Shown one piece after another: positions 27,021 through 37,223 of a stretch of 64,000 nucleotides of DNA. A program made the translations under genes and the position numbers. The first letter of the stretch is position 1. Each line of letters opens with the position of its first letter. The DNA comes from Vibrio tapetis subsp. quintayensis (GTDB taxonomy: Bacteria > Pseudomonadota > Gammaproteobacteria > Enterobacterales > Vibrionaceae), in contig NZ_JAUFQV010000012.1 of assembly GCF_030409945.1 (NCBI RefSeq), forward strand, positions 186,001-250,000, read 5' to 3'. Below the pieces are notes generated by a model, which was not told where the DNA came from, did no database searches, and worked only from the letters and a program-made list of their open reading frames with translations.

Positions 27021-29483
27021 ATGTCTATTACACGAAGAAGTTTTCTTAAAGGTGTAGCAACGACCAGTGCGGCGTCAGTAATTGGTCCTAGCCTATTGGC
27101 TTCAGCCTCAGCGAATGCTGCAGAAACAACGGGAACCTGGAAAGTGTCTGGTTCTCACTGGGGCGCATTCCGCGCCCACATCTACGGTGGCAAGGTTCAA
27201 GAGATCAAGCCACTAGAAATGGATACGCATCCAACAGAAATGCTAAATGGCGTTAAGGGAATTATTTATAGCCCTTCACGTGTGCGTTACCCAATGGTTC
27301 GCCTTGATTGGCTGAAAAAGCACAAATACTCGGGCGAGACACGCGGTAATAACCGTTTCGTACGTGTAACTTGGGATGAAGCATTAGATCTTTTCTACCG
27401 TGAGTTAGAGCGCGTACAAAAAGATTACGGTCCTTGGGCTTTGCACGCAGGCCAAACTGGCTGGCGTCAAACGGGTCAATTCCATAGTTGTACAAGCCAC
27501 ATGCAACGTGCTGTGGGCATGCATGGTAACTTCATCACGAAAGTAGGAGACTACTCGACCGGTGCGGGCCAAACTATCATGCCGTACGTGCTTGGTTCTA
27601 CAGAAGTGTACGCACAAGGTACCTCTTGGTCTGAAATCCTAGAGCACAGCGACAACATCGTGTTGTGGGCTACCGATCCGGTGAAAAACCTGCAGGTAGG
27701 TTGGAACTGTGCAACGCATGAAGCGTACCCATACCTAGATCAGCTAAAAGAAAAAGTTGCCGCTGGTAAAGTGAACGTTATCTCTGTTGACCCAGTGAAA
27801 AACAAAACTCAGCGCTTCTTAGGCAATGACCACATGTACATCAACCCGCAGACTGATGTGGCGTTTATGATGGCAGTGGCACACACGTTATATAATGAAG
27901 ACCTGTACGACAAAGAGTTTATTAAAACGTACTGTCTTGGTTTCGATGATTTCATCGGATACGTGAAAGGCGAAACAAAAGACAAAGTTGAGAAAACGCC
28001 TGAGTGGGCCGCTGAAATCTGTGGTGTAGAAGCCGATAAGATCCGCGACTTTGCTCGTATGCTTGTAAATGGTCGTACACAGCTGCTGTTTGGTTGGTGT
28101 ATTCAGCGTCAAGAGCACGGTGAGCAGCCTTACTGGGCTGGTGCTGTGGTCGCTGCGATGTTGGGCCAAATTGGTCTGCCTGGTGGTGGCATCTCTTACG
28201 GGCACCATTATTCAGGTATCGGTGTTCCATCAACGGGCTTTGCTGCTCCTGGTGGCTTCCCACGGAACCTAGACCAAGGTATGAAACCAAAATGGGACAA
28301 CAACGATTTTAACGGTTACAGCCGTACCATCCCTGTTGCGCGTTGGATTGATTGCTTGCTAGAGCCAGGGAAAGAGATCCGTTACAACGGCAACAAAGTG
28401 AAGCTTCCTGATTACAAAATGATGGTGATTTCGGGTAACAACCCGTGGCACCACCATCAAGACCGTAACAGAATGAAGAAAGCGTTCCAAAAACTGCAAA
28501 CTGTGGTGACGGTTGAATTTGCGTGGACGGCAACATGTCGCTTCTCAGATATCGTACTACCAGCTTGTACGCAGTGGGAGCGTAATGATATCGACGTAAT
28601 GGGTTCATACTCGGGTCGTGGTTTGCTAGCGATGCATAAACTGGTTGATCCCGTGTTCCAGTCACGTTCTGACTTCGACATCTTTACTGAACTTTCGCGT
28701 CGTTTTGGTCGACACAAAGAATACACACGCGGCATGGATGAAATGGAGTGGGTACGTTCACTTTATTCTGATTGCCGTAATGCGAACAAAGGCAAGTTTG
28801 ACATGCCTGAGTTTGATGAGTTCTGGGAAAAAGGGGTGCTGGACTTCGGTACCGGTAAACCTTGGGTTCGTCATGCGGACTTCCGTAAAGATCCAGAGAT
28901 CAATGCACTGGGTACACCATCTGGTTTCATTGAAATCTCAAGCCGTACGATTGGCCGTATGGATTATGAACACTGTCAGAATCACCCTATGTGGTTTGAA
29001 AAAACAGAACGTTCTCACGGTGGCCCTGGTTCAAGTAAGCACCCATTCTGGTTACAATCCTGTCACCCAGATAAGCGTTTGCACTCACAAATGTGTGAAT
29101 CCGAAGAGTTCCGTGCAACGTACGCGGTTCAAGGTCGTGAGCCTGTTTACATCAACCCAGTTGATGCAAAAGAAAAAGGCATTAAAGATGGCGACCTAGT
29201 ACGCGTATTCAATGACCGTGGTCAATTACTTGCAGGTGCTGTGGTAACAGACAGCTACCCACAAGGCGTGATCCGAATTGAAGAAGGCGCATGGTACGGC
29301 CCATTAAACGAAAAAGTAGGTGCAATTTGTACTTACGGCGATCCAAACACACTGACGATGGACATTCCAACCTCTGAATTGGCTCAAGCAACCTCAGCAA
29401 ATACTTGCTTGGCTGACTTTGAGAAATTCACAGGAACTGTACCGCCAGTGACCTCGTTCGGCGGACCGATCGAAGTCAGTTAG
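27021..29483 (+). CDS. torA: Trimethylamine N-oxide reductase TorA (molybdenum, periplasmic)
   Basis: An 820-residue terminal reductase of the DMSO-reductase family that reduces TMAO to trimethylamine. The twin-arginine signal TRRSFLKG (R5-R6) is followed by a hydrophobic stretch and cleavage near ANA (31-33); export should be by Tat after TorD-assisted cofactor insertion. The molybdenum ligand is the Ser in GDYSTGAGQ (about 179). Other family landmarks are [12 protein letters not shown] and, late, [16 protein letters not shown]. Size matches TorA (848 in E. coli). The enzyme is a hallmark of marine bacteria that respire TMAO from fish tissue. Confidence 0.96.
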   Translation: MSITRRSFLKGVATTSAASVIGPSLLASASANAAETTGTWKVSGSHWGAFRAHIYGGKVQEIKPLEMDTHPTEMLNGVKGIIYSPSRVRYPMVRLDWLKKHKYSGETRGNNRFVRVTWDEALDLFYRELERVQKDYGPWALHAGQTGWRQTGQFHSCTSHMQRAVGMHGNFITKVGDYSTGAGQTIMPYVLGSTEVYAQGTSWSEILEHSDNIVLWATDPVKNLQVGWNCATHEAYPYLDQLKEKVAAGKVNVISVDPVKNKTQRFLGNDHMYINPQTDVAFMMAVAHTLYNEDLYDKEFIKTYCLGFDDFIGYVKGETKDKVEKTPEWAAEICGVEADKIRDFARMLVNGRTQLLFGWCIQRQEHGEQPYWAGAVVAAMLGQIGLPGGGISYGHHYSGIGVPSTGFAAPGGFPRNLDQGMKPKWDNNDFNGYSRTIPVARWIDCLLEPGKEIRYNGNKVKLPDYKMMVISGNNPWHHHQDRNRMKKAFQKLQTVVTVEFAWTATCRFSDIVLPACTQWERNDIDVMGSYSGRGLLAMHKLVDPVFQSRSDFDIFTELSRRFGRHKEYTRGMDEMEWVRSLYSDCRNANKGKFDMPEFDEFWEKGVLDFGTGKPWVRHADFRKDPEINALGTPSGFIEISSRTIGRMDYEHCQNHPMWFEKTERSHGGPGSSKHPFWLQSCHPDKRLHSQMCESEEFRATYAVQGREPVYINPVDAKEKGIKDGDLVRVFNDRGQLLAGAVVTDSYPQGVIRIEEGAWYGPLNEKVGAICTYGDPNTLTMDIPTSELAQATSANTCLADFEKFTGTVPPVTSFGGPIEVS

Positions 29484-29506
29484 TGTCTGATTTACTTTTT
29501 TAACAG

Positions 29507-29538
29507 ATGGCCTGCTAGCGATAGTAGGCCATTTTTTT
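29507..29538 (+). terminator. Terminator of torECA
   Basis: 11-bp stem ATGGCCTGCTA/TAGTAGGCCAT (29507-29517 and 29522-29532) with one G-T pair and a GCGA loop, followed by six T. Confidence 0.92.
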
Positions 29539-29843
29539 ATTGGTATCATTTTAATCTTCTGGTGGGTGTTTAAGTGGTGCGATACGGTAAACTTGTAGTT
29601 TAGTTACAAAAATTTCGTTTAAGGAATAGATATCGCATTGAGCATGATTTACTGTAGGTTTTGATTGTCATCTTATTGATTTTTATCTATTTAAGTTGCA
29701 TTGGAAGCTTAAATATTTGATATCAACATGCTGGTGTTTAAAGGGGGTTTATTTGATTAATGGTGATTTATTACTGAATTAAATTCGAGATCTGGTTAGT
29801 ATAGCGGCTCATTTTTATACGCGTTTTAGCGTTTTGAGGGGCT
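29539..29843. promoter_or_regulatory. Upstream region of the BCCT transporter gene
   Basis: About 300 AT-rich bases without a gene. They should hold the promoter of the transporter. A GAGGGG ribosome-binding site lies at 29835-29840. No distinct operator was recognised. Confidence 0.35.
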
Positions 29844-31442
29844 ATGAGTCAACCTACAGATAAATATAGTATAGAAAATACCGACTATACAGTTGGTCAA
29901 GATAATGTTCAAAAATGGGGGTTTGATGTTCACAACCCTGTCTTCGGCGTTAGTGCCGGTCTCATTCTTCTTTTTTTAGTGGCCCTCCTTGTTGTAGACC
30001 CTTCCACTGCAAAAAGTGCGTTAGATGGTGCTAAATGGCAAATCATTGGAAGCTTTGATTCGCTCTTTATGTGGTCAGGTAACATCTTCCTGATCTTCTG
30101 TATCGGCTTAGTTTTTTCTCCGTTTGGTAAAATTCGTATTGGTGGTAAAGACGCCAAACCAGATCATTCTGGCATGTCATGGATCGCGATGTTATTTGCG
30201 GCGGGCATGGGTATCGGTTTGATGTTTTGGGGGGTAGCAGAGCCTGTTGCTTATTTTACCGGTTGGTATGAAACACCACTGGGCGTTGAAGCTTTTTCCG
30301 ATGAAGCGAAGAAAGCCGCGTTGGGTGCGACAATGTTCCACTGGGGTCTTCACCCTTGGGCTATTTATGCTGTGGTTGGTCTTTCTATGGCGTTTTTTGC
30401 CTTCAATAAGGGCCTACCATTATCAATACGTTCCGTCTTTTATCCGCTGCTCGGCGACAAAACCTGGGGCTGGTTCGGGCACATTATCGACATATTGGCG
30501 GTACTCGCGACACTATTTGGCCTGGCAACCTCTTTAGGGTTGGGGGCTCAGCAAGCGGCGAGTGGCATTAGCCATGTGTTCGGTGTTGAAGCAACCATTT
30601 ACCTACAACTTGGCGTCATTCTGTTTGTTACTACGCTTGCGGTGTTCTCGGTTGTACGTGGTATCGACGGCGGTGTTAAGGTGTTGAGTAATATTAACTT
30701 ACTGGCAGCACTTGCATTACTATTGGTCGTGATCGCGGCGGGTATTACCATATTCTTCGATTCGTTGTTTTTGACGGTGACAGGTTATATTGAAAATATC
30801 TTGCCGTTGAGTAACCCTCATGGTCGTGAAGATGAAGCTTGGATGCACGGTTGGACGGTATTTTACTGGGCTTGGTGGATTTCATGGTCACCTTGTGTTG
30901 GTATGTTTATCGCTCGCGTTTCTCGTGGGCGCACTGTTCGAGAGTTCGTGACCGCGGTTATTGTAATTCCTACCAGTATTACTTTTGTTTGGATGTCTGC
31001 ATTTGGTGGTATGGCAATTGATCAGGTAGTGAACAAGGTTGGTGAACTGGGTCAGAATGGTTTGTCGGATTTAACTCTGTCACTATTTTATGCGTATGAA
31101 GCGATGCCAATGAGTTCAATTTTGTCGTTTTTATCGATTATCTTGATTATGGTGTTTTTCATTACGTCATCAGATTCAGCATCATTGGTTATCGACAGTA
31201 TTACATCCGGTGGCAAAGTAGATGCACCTGTGCCTCAACGCATTTTCTGGGCATCGACGGAAGGCGCGATTGCTGCTGTATTACTATGGGTCGGCGGTAC
31301 TGAAGCGATACAGGCTCTGCAAGCAGGAACGATATCAACGGGTTTACCGTTTACCATAATCTTATTGGTGATGTGTGTGAGCCTAGTACTTGGTATGAAA
31401 ACAGAGCTTGAGAAATACAAGCCAGCTTACGCACAAGCTTAA
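29844..31442 (+). CDS. BCCT family transporter (betaine/choline/carnitine type)
   Basis: A 532-residue inner-membrane transporter with twelve hydrophobic segments. The family motif region GMGIGLMFWGVAEPVAYF (about 118-135) carries the glycine-rich TM3 loop of Na+-coupled members. The TM8 signature WAWWISWSPCVGMFIAR and SRGRTVREF holds the aromatic box Trps. The residues GMGIG suggest sodium coupling as in BetP. It imports a quaternary ammonium compatible solute such as glycine betaine; the exact substrate cannot be told from sequence. Vibrios carry several BCCT paralogues used for osmoprotection. Confidence 0.9.
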   Translation: MSQPTDKYSIENTDYTVGQDNVQKWGFDVHNPVFGVSAGLILLFLVALLVVDPSTAKSALDGAKWQIIGSFDSLFMWSGNIFLIFCIGLVFSPFGKIRIGGKDAKPDHSGMSWIAMLFAAGMGIGLMFWGVAEPVAYFTGWYETPLGVEAFSDEAKKAALGATMFHWGLHPWAIYAVVGLSMAFFAFNKGLPLSIRSVFYPLLGDKTWGWFGHIIDILAVLATLFGLATSLGLGAQQAASGISHVFGVEATIYLQLGVILFVTTLAVFSVVRGIDGGVKVLSNINLLAALALLLVVIAAGITIFFDSLFLTVTGYIENILPLSNPHGREDEAWMHGWTVFYWAWWISWSPCVGMFIARVSRGRTVREFVTAVIVIPTSITFVWMSAFGGMAIDQVVNKVGELGQNGLSDLTLSLFYAYEAMPMSSILSFLSIILIMVFFITSSDSASLVIDSITSGGKVDAPVPQRIFWASTEGAIAAVLLWVGGTEAIQALQAGTISTGLPFTIILLVMCVSLVLGMKTELEKYKPAYAQA

Positions 31443-31474
31443 TATTTACATGTGCTGCTAAAGCTGAATTACAA

Positions 31475-31507
31475 AATGGCCCGCTGATGATAGCGGGCTA
31501 TTTTTTT
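31475..31507 (+). terminator. Terminator of the BCCT gene
   Basis: 10-bp stem ATGGCCCGCT/AGCGGGCTAT with one G-T pair and a GATGAT loop, followed by a T run. Confidence 0.9.
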
Positions 31508-31552
31508 AGTTATGGGGCTACCTGAATTAAGAGAGCGGAACTTCGATGCGAT

Positions 31553-31897
31553 TTAATGTAGGAACGTTTTGAGCCCGTTATCGCACGTAGCGTTGAGATC
31601 GCCAGCCGGATTAATGAGGTGAGGCAAAATCTTCGGCAAGTTAAGCTCAATGTCTTTATCTTTGACTTCGCCAATTACCGTGTTGTACCAACCTAATAAC
31701 CCCAATACCGCATAGCCAATAGCGTCATCATTTTCGTTGTTTTCGATAATGATTTGAAGGAAACGTAATACCGCTAAATCGCTAGAGGTGGCTTGCTCTA
31801 ATGTTTCGTTATAAATATCAGTTATCTCGCCAACTAGGCCAGTAAACTCCGTTTCGATTGCAACGTTAAATGACCCACCATCAACGGAAATTCTCAT
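31553..31897 (-). CDS. Hypothetical protein, about 114 residues
   Basis: No family is recognised. The product begins MRISVDGGSFNVAIETEF and is acidic, with no signal peptide or membrane segment. Predicted helices run through the middle (IYNETLEQATSSDLAVLRFL), and a Cys lies near the C-terminus. The ATG at 31897 is preceded by AGGG; an in-frame ATG at 31945 would add 16 residues. It is downstream of a divergent-looking gap and lies tail to tail with the BCCT gene. Codon use looks like its neighbours. Confidence 0.6.
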   Translation of the reverse strand: MRISVDGGSFNVAIETEFTGLVGEITDIYNETLEQATSSDLAVLRFLQIIIENNENDDAIGYAVLGLLGWYNTVIGEVKDKDIELNLPKILPHLINPAGDLNATCDNGLKTFLH

Positions 31898-32024
31898 ATT
31901 TTCTACCCTGTTATTTCTATTGTGCGAAAGCTTACCGAATGACACAGCCCTTGTCGCTACAAAGGCATCGTTATTTTAGAAAATGGGATGGCAACCGATT
32001 CACATCGACACGATTGGTATTAAT

Positions 32025-32801
32025 CTAATGGCTCTCGAGAGCGTCTTCGGGCATGGCGCTTTTTCGGGCGTGACTAATAGCGTCCCAAATTTGGTCGGGT
32101 AGTTGTGGGTGTGATGCCATGAATTGATGACTGAAAATCAAATAATAGTCTTTGGTGACAATCGCAGGGCTCACTCGTTCTACATTGGTCCAATTCTTTT
32201 CTTTAAGGAACTTTTCGGCGATTGTATCTTGAATTGCAACGGTCGTTAAACGGTGGGAACGGAGCATTCTAAAAAGCTGCTCGGTGGTTTTAACTTCATG
32301 AACGTTGACGTTTTTATCTTGGAGTACATTGACAATCGAATACCCCAAATGAGCGCCAACCATCTGTTGTGACTCCTGTAAATGTTCGAGCGTAATGTCT
32401 TGAGTGTTGCCTTTTAGTTGATAGTAGTAATATCCGATTGTGGCGATGCGTCGGCTTCTATCCGGCTGTTCGCCAATCATTGGGTAATGGGCGTATTGTG
32501 CGCGATCTGAATTGTAGGAAAAAATGAAGCCGCCATCGACGGTGCCTTTTTGAATATCGTGTAACACTCGCTTGCCTGGAAACCGAACATATTTTAAATC
32601 GACATCTATTTTCTCTGTGGCTAGATTGATGATGTCGAGGGCCAAACCGGGTTCGTTAGGTATTTTTCGGCCATTACCGAGCTGAAAAGGGTGTGACTCA
32701 ACGTCTGAATAGGCGAGTTGGAGCGTAACCGACGCAAAAAGTGAGGTTGGTAAGAGTACAAGGGTCAACGTAATGCACAACCGGGCTATAAATTGGTTCA
32801 T
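32025..32801 (-). CDS. Orphan periplasmic solute-binding-like protein (SBP_bac_3 type)
   Basis: A 258-residue protein with a signal peptide (about 1-23, ending SLFA). The mature part resembles family 3 extracellular solute-binding proteins: LQLAYSDVESHPF at the mature start, GLALDIINLATEKI and DGGFIFSYNSDRAQYAHYP. No permease or ATPase gene of an uptake system is adjacent. Such orphans often serve as sensors for membrane-bound regulators or have lost their transporter. The ligand is unknown. Confidence 0.7.
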   Translation of the reverse strand: MNQFIARLCITLTLVLLPTSLFASVTLQLAYSDVESHPFQLGNGRKIPNEPGLALDIINLATEKIDVDLKYVRFPGKRVLHDIQKGTVDGGFIFSYNSDRAQYAHYPMIGEQPDRSRRIATIGYYYYQLKGNTQDITLEHLQESQQMVGAHLGYSIVNVLQDKNVNVHEVKTTEQLFRMLRSHRLTTVAIQDTIAEKFLKEKNWTNVERVSPAIVTKDYYLIFSHQFMASHPQLPDQIWDAISHARKSAMPEDALESH

Positions 32802-32977
32802 TTCTTACTCCTATCTATATCTAATAGAATAGAAGAGTGTGATGGTTTTTTCAGTAAATACTGTCAGTTAATGAGATCTTCTTTCAATATTATAATTACT
32901 TATAAGTTAAAGAGTAAGCTGCTGTTTGTATATGCATCGCTTGAAGTGTGTCTTTCAAACAGCAAGCTTTCAATGTG

Positions 32978-34192
32978 TTACATCTCAAATAAGAAGTAAT
33001 ACCCATACCCTACTATTAGTGCGGGAACGGCGGAATAAAAGGTCGCTACTAACGCGGCTTTTGGTGCAAGGGCGATCGCAGGGAATAGCGCATCACCGTC
33101 ATTTGATATTGCATTGGCGATTTGAGTAGAAAACGGCACGGCTCCGGTTAAATACATGCTTGTCACCAATATTTGAGGGCCACAACCGGGCAATAAACCT
33201 ACGGCTAAGCCGACTAACGGCATGAATACTCCCCAACCAGAAAAGGTCTCTTGTAGGTTAACTTGAGTAAAGAAGGTGGTCAGCTCGAAAGCAAGAAACG
33301 CAACAATCACCCATGCACTGACAAAGTTGGTATCTTGTGCGGCTTTTTGAATAGGATGAGAGGAAATGCATTTATTATCTTCCGATACTGTTGAGCGATA
33401 ATCTTCAATTTCTTTTGTTAACGACCAAAGCAGCATAGAGGCAATCGCAAATAAGCAACCGGCCCATTCAATAGTGTTGTCCGGTAGAGATGCTAGATGA
33501 TTGACATCTACCTGAAATGAACCCAGTACCGCAATGATCGTCGCGGGTACAATTAGCACTTTCCAAAATAGCCCTTGTAAGTTGATGGCTTTGTTTTCCA
33601 TCGCAGAATGACCGACGTTTTCTTTCCCACAAGACTGAATAATAGAATCAGACGCAGATTTGATCTCCGGACGTAGAAAGTCGTCTTTATGTATTTTGTT
33701 AACGATAAGCCCTGAGACAAAACCGACGACAACGCCGATGGCAATCACCCCTAATCCGGTGCTTGGTTGGCTTGCTAGCAGCAAAAACGCGGCGTCACCC
33801 ATGGTGGAGGTTAATACGGCAACAATGGCACCAAAACCCACGCGTCCGCTAATGAATTGGGTTGTAACGACTATCGCTCCTCCGCAACCAGGCAGAGCAC
33901 CAAGTAAGGATGCAAACAAAACCTGATAAGTACGAGATCCATTATAGAGTTTCGTCACGGGGTTGTTTTTATTTATCCACTGCGACAGGTAGTGATAAAT
34001 CACGAGCGTAAAAGCGACGTAGGCAGATACGGCCCAAAAGGCATCAGATAGGGTGGCGACGGTGACGTCTCTTGTGGTTTCAGAGGCGATTAACGCAATG
34101 AGCGCAACAGGCAAAATGAGACGTTTATGAGACAGTTTGAACTGATTTATCGAAAATGAATTCGAGCGAAACAAAGAATGAATGTACGGCAT
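32978..34192 (-). CDS. Putative 10-TM manganese/heavy-metal exporter (ArsP_2 / MneA type)
   Basis: A 404-residue protein with about ten hydrophobic segments arranged as two repeated halves. Each half has LPGCG (LPGCGGA at 100-106, LPGCGPQ at 334-340) followed by a GDAxF motif (STMGDAAF at about 129 and SNDGDALF at about 363). This duplicated pattern fits the putative 10-TM heavy-metal exporter family, which includes a manganese efflux protein described in V. cholerae (MneA) as I recall. Manganese is supported here by the divergent manganese-dependent pyrophosphatase gene, but this is inference. A Fur-like box lies 38 bases upstream. Confidence 0.78.
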   Translation of the reverse strand: MPYIHSLFRSNSFSINQFKLSHKRLILPVALIALIASETTRDVTVATLSDAFWAVSAYVAFTLVIYHYLSQWINKNNPVTKLYNGSRTYQVLFASLLGALPGCGGAIVVTTQFISGRVGFGAIVAVLTSTMGDAAFLLLASQPSTGLGVIAIGVVVGFVSGLIVNKIHKDDFLRPEIKSASDSIIQSCGKENVGHSAMENKAINLQGLFWKVLIVPATIIAVLGSFQVDVNHLASLPDNTIEWAGCLFAIASMLLWSLTKEIEDYRSTVSEDNKCISSHPIQKAAQDTNFVSAWVIVAFLAFELTTFFTQVNLQETFSGWGVFMPLVGLAVGLLPGCGPQILVTSMYLTGAVPFSTQIANAISNDGDALFPAIALAPKAALVATFYSAVPALIVGYGYYFLFEM

Positions 34193-34229
34193 ATTAACCC
34201 CAAAGCAATGCGAATAATTCCCATTATAT

Positions 34230-34248
34230 GCAAATGAGAATTATTATC
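34230..34248. promoter_or_regulatory. Fur-box-like site between exporter gene and ppaC
   Basis: The 19 bases match the Fur consensus GATAATGATAATCATTATC at 15 positions, counted by eye. The site lies 38 bases upstream of the exporter gene and about 200 bases upstream of ppaC. A Fur-family regulator, iron- or manganese-responsive, is expected to bind. Which gene it controls is not settled. Confidence 0.6.
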
Positions 34249-34451
34249 AATAACTTCATTGCGTAATGTTTACAATTTTTTTGCGACGCTAATAACTTGT
34301 TTCTCGCCGCTTTGTACCGCTTTTGACCAAAGTAGAAGGGGGAATTGATGTACAACGAATGACAAACTGCAAAAATCCAGTAAAATATAGGGTTGAGAAT
34401 TTAACAAGGTCGATGATGTCGGCCAAAATAATGAATTGTATAGGAAGAAAA

Positions 34452-35357
34452 ATGATTCTAGTTGTTGGTCATAAAAACCCAGATAGCGATAGCATTTGTA
34501 GCGCACTTGTAGCAACGGAGTTGTTGAAAGCTCGCGGTTTAGAAGCTAAGCCAATTCGCCAAGGCGAGATCAACCGCGAAACTCAGCACATTCTTGAAGT
34601 GGCTGATGCTCCAACTCCTGAGCTTTGTACTTCTGTTGCTGGTGAGAAAATCTGGCTAGTAGATTACTCTGATCTAGCTCAAGCGCCTGATGACGTTGCT
34701 GACGCTGAAATTCTAGGTATTGTTGATCATCACCGCCTAGGTGATGTCATGACAGTGAATCCAATGGAAGCGTGGATTTGGCCTGTTGGCTGTACTAACA
34801 CTGTGTTGTTCAACATGTACAAAATTGAAGGTCACGCGATCTCTGAGCAAATTGCAAAACTGATGATGTCTGCAATCTTGTCAGACACAGTAGGCTTTGC
34901 TTCGCCTACTTGTACTCAAAAAGATAAAGACGCAGTAACAGAGTTGGCAGAAATCGCAGGTGTGACCGACCTAGACACATTTATCAAAGAGCTATTGATT
35001 GCAAAAACAAACATTGAAGGTTTGTCTGCAGCAGAGCTTGTTGAAAAAGACCTTAAGGGTTACCCATTCAACGGTCGTGATGTTGTTGTTGGCCAAGTTG
35101 AGCTGGCGACTCTTGAGCAAGTAGACGGCATGATCGAAGCATTAGAAGCGGACCTAACTCGCCGTTGTGATGAAGATGGCCTAGCGTTTGCCGCTGTGAT
35201 GCTTACAGACATTACCACAGCACAGACTCGCCTAATTTATAAAGGTGAGTGGGCGGCTAAGCTTGTTAAGCATGAGAAAGAAGGCATGCTTATGATGGAA
35301 AACACCCTAAGCCGTAAAAAGCAGGGTTGGCCGTGGCTACAAGGTGAGTTGGTATAA
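34452..35357 (+). CDS. ppaC: Manganese-dependent inorganic pyrophosphatase (family II, DHH)
   Basis: A 301-residue family II pyrophosphatase that hydrolyses pyrophosphate with Mn2+. The N-terminal DHH domain shows GHKNPDSDS (metal ligands H and two D, about 7-15) and VDHH. The C-terminal DHHA2 domain contains the substrate-binding SRKKQ stretch near the end. The ATG at 34452 with AGGAAG just upstream gives the normal family N-terminus MILVVGHKNPDSD; the frame is open upstream to 34323, but that extension has no family support. It is divergent from the putative manganese exporter. Confidence 0.94.
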   Translation: MILVVGHKNPDSDSICSALVATELLKARGLEAKPIRQGEINRETQHILEVADAPTPELCTSVAGEKIWLVDYSDLAQAPDDVADAEILGIVDHHRLGDVMTVNPMEAWIWPVGCTNTVLFNMYKIEGHAISEQIAKLMMSAILSDTVGFASPTCTQKDKDAVTELAEIAGVTDLDTFIKELLIAKTNIEGLSAAELVEKDLKGYPFNGRDVVVGQVELATLEQVDGMIEALEADLTRRCDEDGLAFAAVMLTDITTAQTRLIYKGEWAAKLVKHEKEGMLMMENTLSRKKQGWPWLQGELV

Positions 35358-35382
35358 TTACCTACTTACTGCAATAGTTTTT

Positions 35383-35417
35383 AACGCCTGCTGATTTATC
35401 GGTAGGCGTTTTTATTT
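35383..35417 (+). terminator. Terminator of ppaC
   Basis: Stem AACGCCTGC/GTAGGCGTT (one G-T pair) with a 10-base loop and a T-rich tail. Confidence 0.8.
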
Positions 35418-35433
35418 TATAAAGGTTAAAGCT

Positions 35434-35826
35434 ATGACTAAACAACTGGATGCTGCGCAAATTGAAACCATTAACAAATACGATGGTGAACAGCGTTTTA
35501 ACTACTGTATTAAAGAAATCGTTGCTAATCGCCAAGTGTGGATCTTAAAAGATGAGCACGGTTGTGTCATGCTAAACACAGAAGAAGACGACTGTGTGCC
35601 AGTATGGCCAAATCAAGAATTTGCTGCGGCGTGGGCTACTGGTGAGTGGGAAGCGTGTGTTCCTGAAGCTATCTCTCTAAACAAGTGGCATAGCCGTTGG
35701 ACGACAGGCTTAGAAGATGATGAACTTTCTGTTGTTGTGTTTCCAAACCAACAAGAGGAAGGTGTGATCATCTTCCCTGATGAATTTGATTTTGAATTGA
35801 AGAAACAATCTTCAAAGCAAAAATAA
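35434..35826 (+). CDS. DUF2750 domain protein
   Basis: A 130-residue soluble acidic protein. The N-terminal RFNYCIKEIVANRQVWIL stretch and the central VPVWPNQEFAAAWATGEW match the DUF2750 family, whose function is unknown. The C-terminus turns basic and Gln/Ser-rich. It lies just downstream of the ppaC terminator and 146 bases before fabV, so it is probably its own unit. Confidence 0.8.
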   Translation: MTKQLDAAQIETINKYDGEQRFNYCIKEIVANRQVWILKDEHGCVMLNTEEDDCVPVWPNQEFAAAWATGEWEACVPEAISLNKWHSRWTTGLEDDELSVVVFPNQQEEGVIIFPDEFDFELKKQSSKQK

Positions 35827-35971
35827 TTCAAAGATTAAGGGCATTAAATATGCTCTTTTTTTTCGTTTGTGCATCAAGACATCCAACCACTTAACTGAAC
35901 AGCAAAATATTAGATGCCATTTGGCTTATAAACTTTTATCCTACAACTGTTTTTAAAAGGGAAAAAGAATA

Positions 35972-37174
35972 ATGATTATCAAACCAAGAATTCGTGGTTT
36001 TATTTGTACCACAACACATCCAGTTGGCTGCGAAGCAAATGTAAAAGAACAGATTGCCTTCACAAAAGAGAAAGGCACTATCGAGAATGCACCTAAACGT
36101 GTGCTAGTGATCGGTTCTTCAAGCGGCTATGGCCTGTCTTCTCGTATTGCTGCTGCGTTTGGTGGTGGTGCTTCTACGATTGGTGTTTTCTTTGAAAAAG
36201 CAGGGACTGAGAAAAAGCCGGGCACGGCTGGCTGGTACAACACCGCCGCTTTCGATAAGTTCGCTAAAGAAGAAGGCCTATATTCAAAAAGCCTAAACGG
36301 TGATGCTTTCTCTAACGAAGCGAAGCAAAAGACAATTGATTTGATCAAAGAAGATCTTGGTCAAATAGACATGGTGGTTTACTCACTAGCGTCACCTGTT
36401 CGTAAAATGCCTGAAACTGGCGAGGTGATTCGCTCATCTCTAAAACCAATTGGTGATACATACACATCGACTGCCGTTGATACCAACAAAGATCTGCTTA
36501 TTGAAGCAAGCATTGAGCCTGCATCAGAGCAAGAAATCCAAGACACGGTTACCGTTATGGGTGGCGAAGATTGGGAACTGTGGGTACAAGCACTTTCTGA
36601 GGCCGGCGTTCTTGCAGAAGGTTGTAAGACGGTTGCTTACAGCTACATCGGTACAGAGCTAACTTGGCCTATCTATTGGGATGGCGCGCTAGGTAAAGCT
36701 AAGATGGATTTAGACCGTGCAGCAAAAGCGCTAGACGAGAAGCTAGGTCAAACTGGTGGTAGCGCAAATGTTGCGGTACTTAAATCAGTCGTGACTCAAG
36801 CAAGTTCTGCGATTCCTGTTATGCCTTTGTACATCGCAATGGTATTTAAGAAGATGCGTGAAGAAGGAGTACACGAAGGTTGTATGCAACAAATCTATCG
36901 CATGTTTAGCGAGCGTCTATATAAAGCAGACGGCAGCGCGGCAGAAGTAGATGAATGTAACCGCCTACGTCTTGATGACTGGGAATTACGTGAAGATATC
37001 CAGCAACACTGTCGTGACCTATGGCCACAAATCACCACTGAAAACCTAAAAGAACTAACAGACTACGTTGAGTACAAAGAAGAGTTCTTGAAGTTGTTTG
37101 GTTTCGGTTGTGAAGGCGTAGATTACGAAGCAGACGTTGCAACAGACGTTCAATTCGACGTTCAAGATATCTAA
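35972..37174 (+). CDS. fabV: Enoyl-ACP reductase FabV (NADH)
   Basis: A 400-residue short-chain-dehydrogenase-type enzyme that performs the last reduction of fatty-acid elongation. It starts [20 protein letters not shown] like other FabV proteins and has the nucleotide-binding GSSSGYG at 48-54. The active-site pair Y-x8-K lies in the stretch around [20 protein letters not shown] (Y and K about 230-245). Length is normal for FabV, longer than FabI. FabV, first described in V. cholerae, is naturally triclosan-tolerant. Confidence 0.97.
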   Translation: MIIKPRIRGFICTTTHPVGCEANVKEQIAFTKEKGTIENAPKRVLVIGSSSGYGLSSRIAAAFGGGASTIGVFFEKAGTEKKPGTAGWYNTAAFDKFAKEEGLYSKSLNGDAFSNEAKQKTIDLIKEDLGQIDMVVYSLASPVRKMPETGEVIRSSLKPIGDTYTSTAVDTNKDLLIEASIEPASEQEIQDTVTVMGGEDWELWVQALSEAGVLAEGCKTVAYSYIGTELTWPIYWDGALGKAKMDLDRAAKALDEKLGQTGGSANVAVLKSVVTQASSAIPVMPLYIAMVFKKMREEGVHEGCMQQIYRMFSERLYKADGSAAEVDECNRLRLDDWELREDIQQHCRDLWPQITTENLKELTDYVEYKEEFLKLFGFGCEGVDYEADVATDVQFDVQDI

Positions 37175-37192
37175 CAGATCTTAGATGAAAAC

Positions 37193-37223
37193 AAAAAGGC
37201 GCTCATGACGAGCGCTTTTTTTT
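37193..37223 (+). terminator. Terminator of fabV
   Basis: Stem GCGCTC/GAGCGC (37199-37204 and 37210-37215) with flanking A and T runs. Confidence 0.88.

Noticed and set aside
27888..29199. Several ORFs of 90-184 codons inside torA (both strands)
   Set aside because: All overlap the conserved torA frame. Their products are low-complexity, shadow-like sequences.
32793..33129. Two small plus-strand ORFs between the binding-protein and exporter genes
   Set aside because: They have poor starts, are partly antisense to the exporter gene, and resemble nothing known.
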